Shown one piece after another: positions 46,440-47,304 of a stretch of 47,304 bases of DNA. Numbering within the stretch: the stretch's first letter is position 1; the number at the start of each line of letters is the position of its first letter. Made by a program: the position numbers and the translations under genes. Under the pieces are notes generated by a model. That model made no database searches, was not told the origin of the DNA, and worked only from the letters and a program-made list of their open reading frames with translations. Origin of the DNA: an uncultured Marinoscillum sp. (GTDB lineage: Bacteria > Bacteroidota > Bacteroidia > Cytophagales > Cyclobacteriaceae); contig CACLDR010000011.1 in NCBI GenBank assembly GCA_902605755.1, positions 1 to 47,304 on the forward strand, read 5' to 3'.

Positions 46440-47231
46440 TTAGAGCCCTTGGGATTCGGCAATAAGTTCTGCCAAATCTCTTACCTGTACAGACTCCTCT
46501 TTTTCTTTATTTTTAACACCGTCACTCATCATGATCATACAGAACGGGCAAGCCACTGCAATGGTGTCTGCACGAGTCTTTAATGCTTCCTCAGTGCGTT
46601 CAATATTGACTTCTTTATTCCCTTTTTCTGCATCTTTAAACATCTGCCCTCCTCCTGCTCCACAACAAAGCCCTTTGGTTTTACACCTTTTCATTTCAAC
46701 TAATTCAGCATCTAAGGCTTTCAATACTCTCCTAGGCGCCTCATAAATATTATTAGCTCTGCCCAAATAACAAGAATCATGAAAAGTTATTTTTCTTCCC
46801 CTAAAAGCGACTTCGGTTTCCCTCTGAATAACCTTCCCCTCATCGATAAGCTGCTGCAAATAGGTAGAATGATGGACTACTTGATAATTTCCACCAAGTT
46901 CAGGGTATTCATTCTTTATAGTATTGAAACAATGCGGACAAGCGGTTACAATAGTTTTTATACTGTAAGCATTTAACATTTGAATATTAGATATCGCCTG
47001 CATTTGAAAGAGAAAGTCATTCCCCGACCTACGGGCTGGATCACCAGTACAAGTTTCCTCAGGGCCTAAAACAGCAAAATCAACTCCAACCTTATTCAAT
47101 ATTTTGGCAAATGCCTTAGTGACATTTTTATAACGTTCATCAAATGAACCTGCACAGCCCACCCAAAATAGAATTTCCGGAACCTTTCCCTTGGCAGCCA
47201 ATGCCGCAACTGTTGGTATTTTTATATCCAT
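46440..47231 (-). CDS. (Fe-S)-binding CCG-domain protein (heterodisulfide reductase/GlpC-like)
   Basis: Two Cys-rich CCG modules: TACPHCFNTIKNEYPELG..HDSCYLGRANNIYEAPRRVL..KGLCCGAGGGQMF; VACPFCMIMMSDG. Confidence 0.93.
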   Translation of the reverse strand: MDIKIPTVAALAAKGKVPEILFWVGCAGSFDERYKNVTKAFAKILNKVGVDFAVLGPEETCTGDPARRSGNDFLFQMQAISNIQMLNAYSIKTIVTACPHCFNTIKNEYPELGGNYQVVHHSTYLQQLIDEGKVIQRETEVAFRGRKITFHDSCYLGRANNIYEAPRRVLKALDAELVEMKRCKTKGLCCGAGGGQMFKDAEKGNKEVNIERTEEALKTRADTIAVACPFCMIMMSDGVKNKEKEESVQVRDLAELIAESQGL

Positions 47232-47241
47232 TACAATTTAA

Positions 47242-47304
47242 TTATTTATCATTTTTCAATTCTTCTAACCAATTGAAGCGATCTTGATGAGAAAATTTCC
47301 ACGG
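47242..47304 (-). CDS. C-terminal end of a further CDS of the same operon, likely the Fe-S partner subunit
   Basis: Minus-strand frame reads ..PWKFSHQDRFNWLEELKNDK* and stops 10 nt before the CCG gene start; runs off the right edge. Confidence 0.55.
   Translation of the reverse strand, partial: PWKFSHQDRFNWLEELKNDK

Overview
This window looks like ordinary chromosomal backbone of an AT-rich Bacteroidota, probably Cytophagales. The basis is protein flavour: T9SS C-terminal sorting domain, BshA, GlnRS, a Bacteroidota-type Lgt with a large insertion, and a TPR/PD40/OmpA protein. Most of the ~37 supported CDSs are housekeeping genes: mutL, rlmN, lgt, trkH/trkA, glnS, rnr, lipB, manA, a PurM-type AIR synthase, polyprenyl synthase, bshA, a lolD/ybbA-type ABC transporter, agmatinase, M28 peptidase and three rhomboids. 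There is one tRNA. I see no CRISPR array, rRNA, prophage or intact IS element. The best candidates for something under-described are: (i) a compact AlbA_2 / MoxR-like AAA / vWA three-gene operon whose AAA protein has non-canonical Walker motifs; (ii) an ECF sigma factor without a FecR-type anti-sigma, preceded by an exact 21-bp tandem repeat, next to a lipoprotein/FG-GAP secreted-protein operon whose large protein has a very basic ~50-residue extension before its signal peptide; (iii) a tRNA-Pro whose anticodon reads AGG; (iv) a structured intergenic element with two related hairpins upstream of rnr; (v) a hydrophobic in-frame extension upstream of the AIR synthase. All family calls come from reading the sequence; no database search was run.
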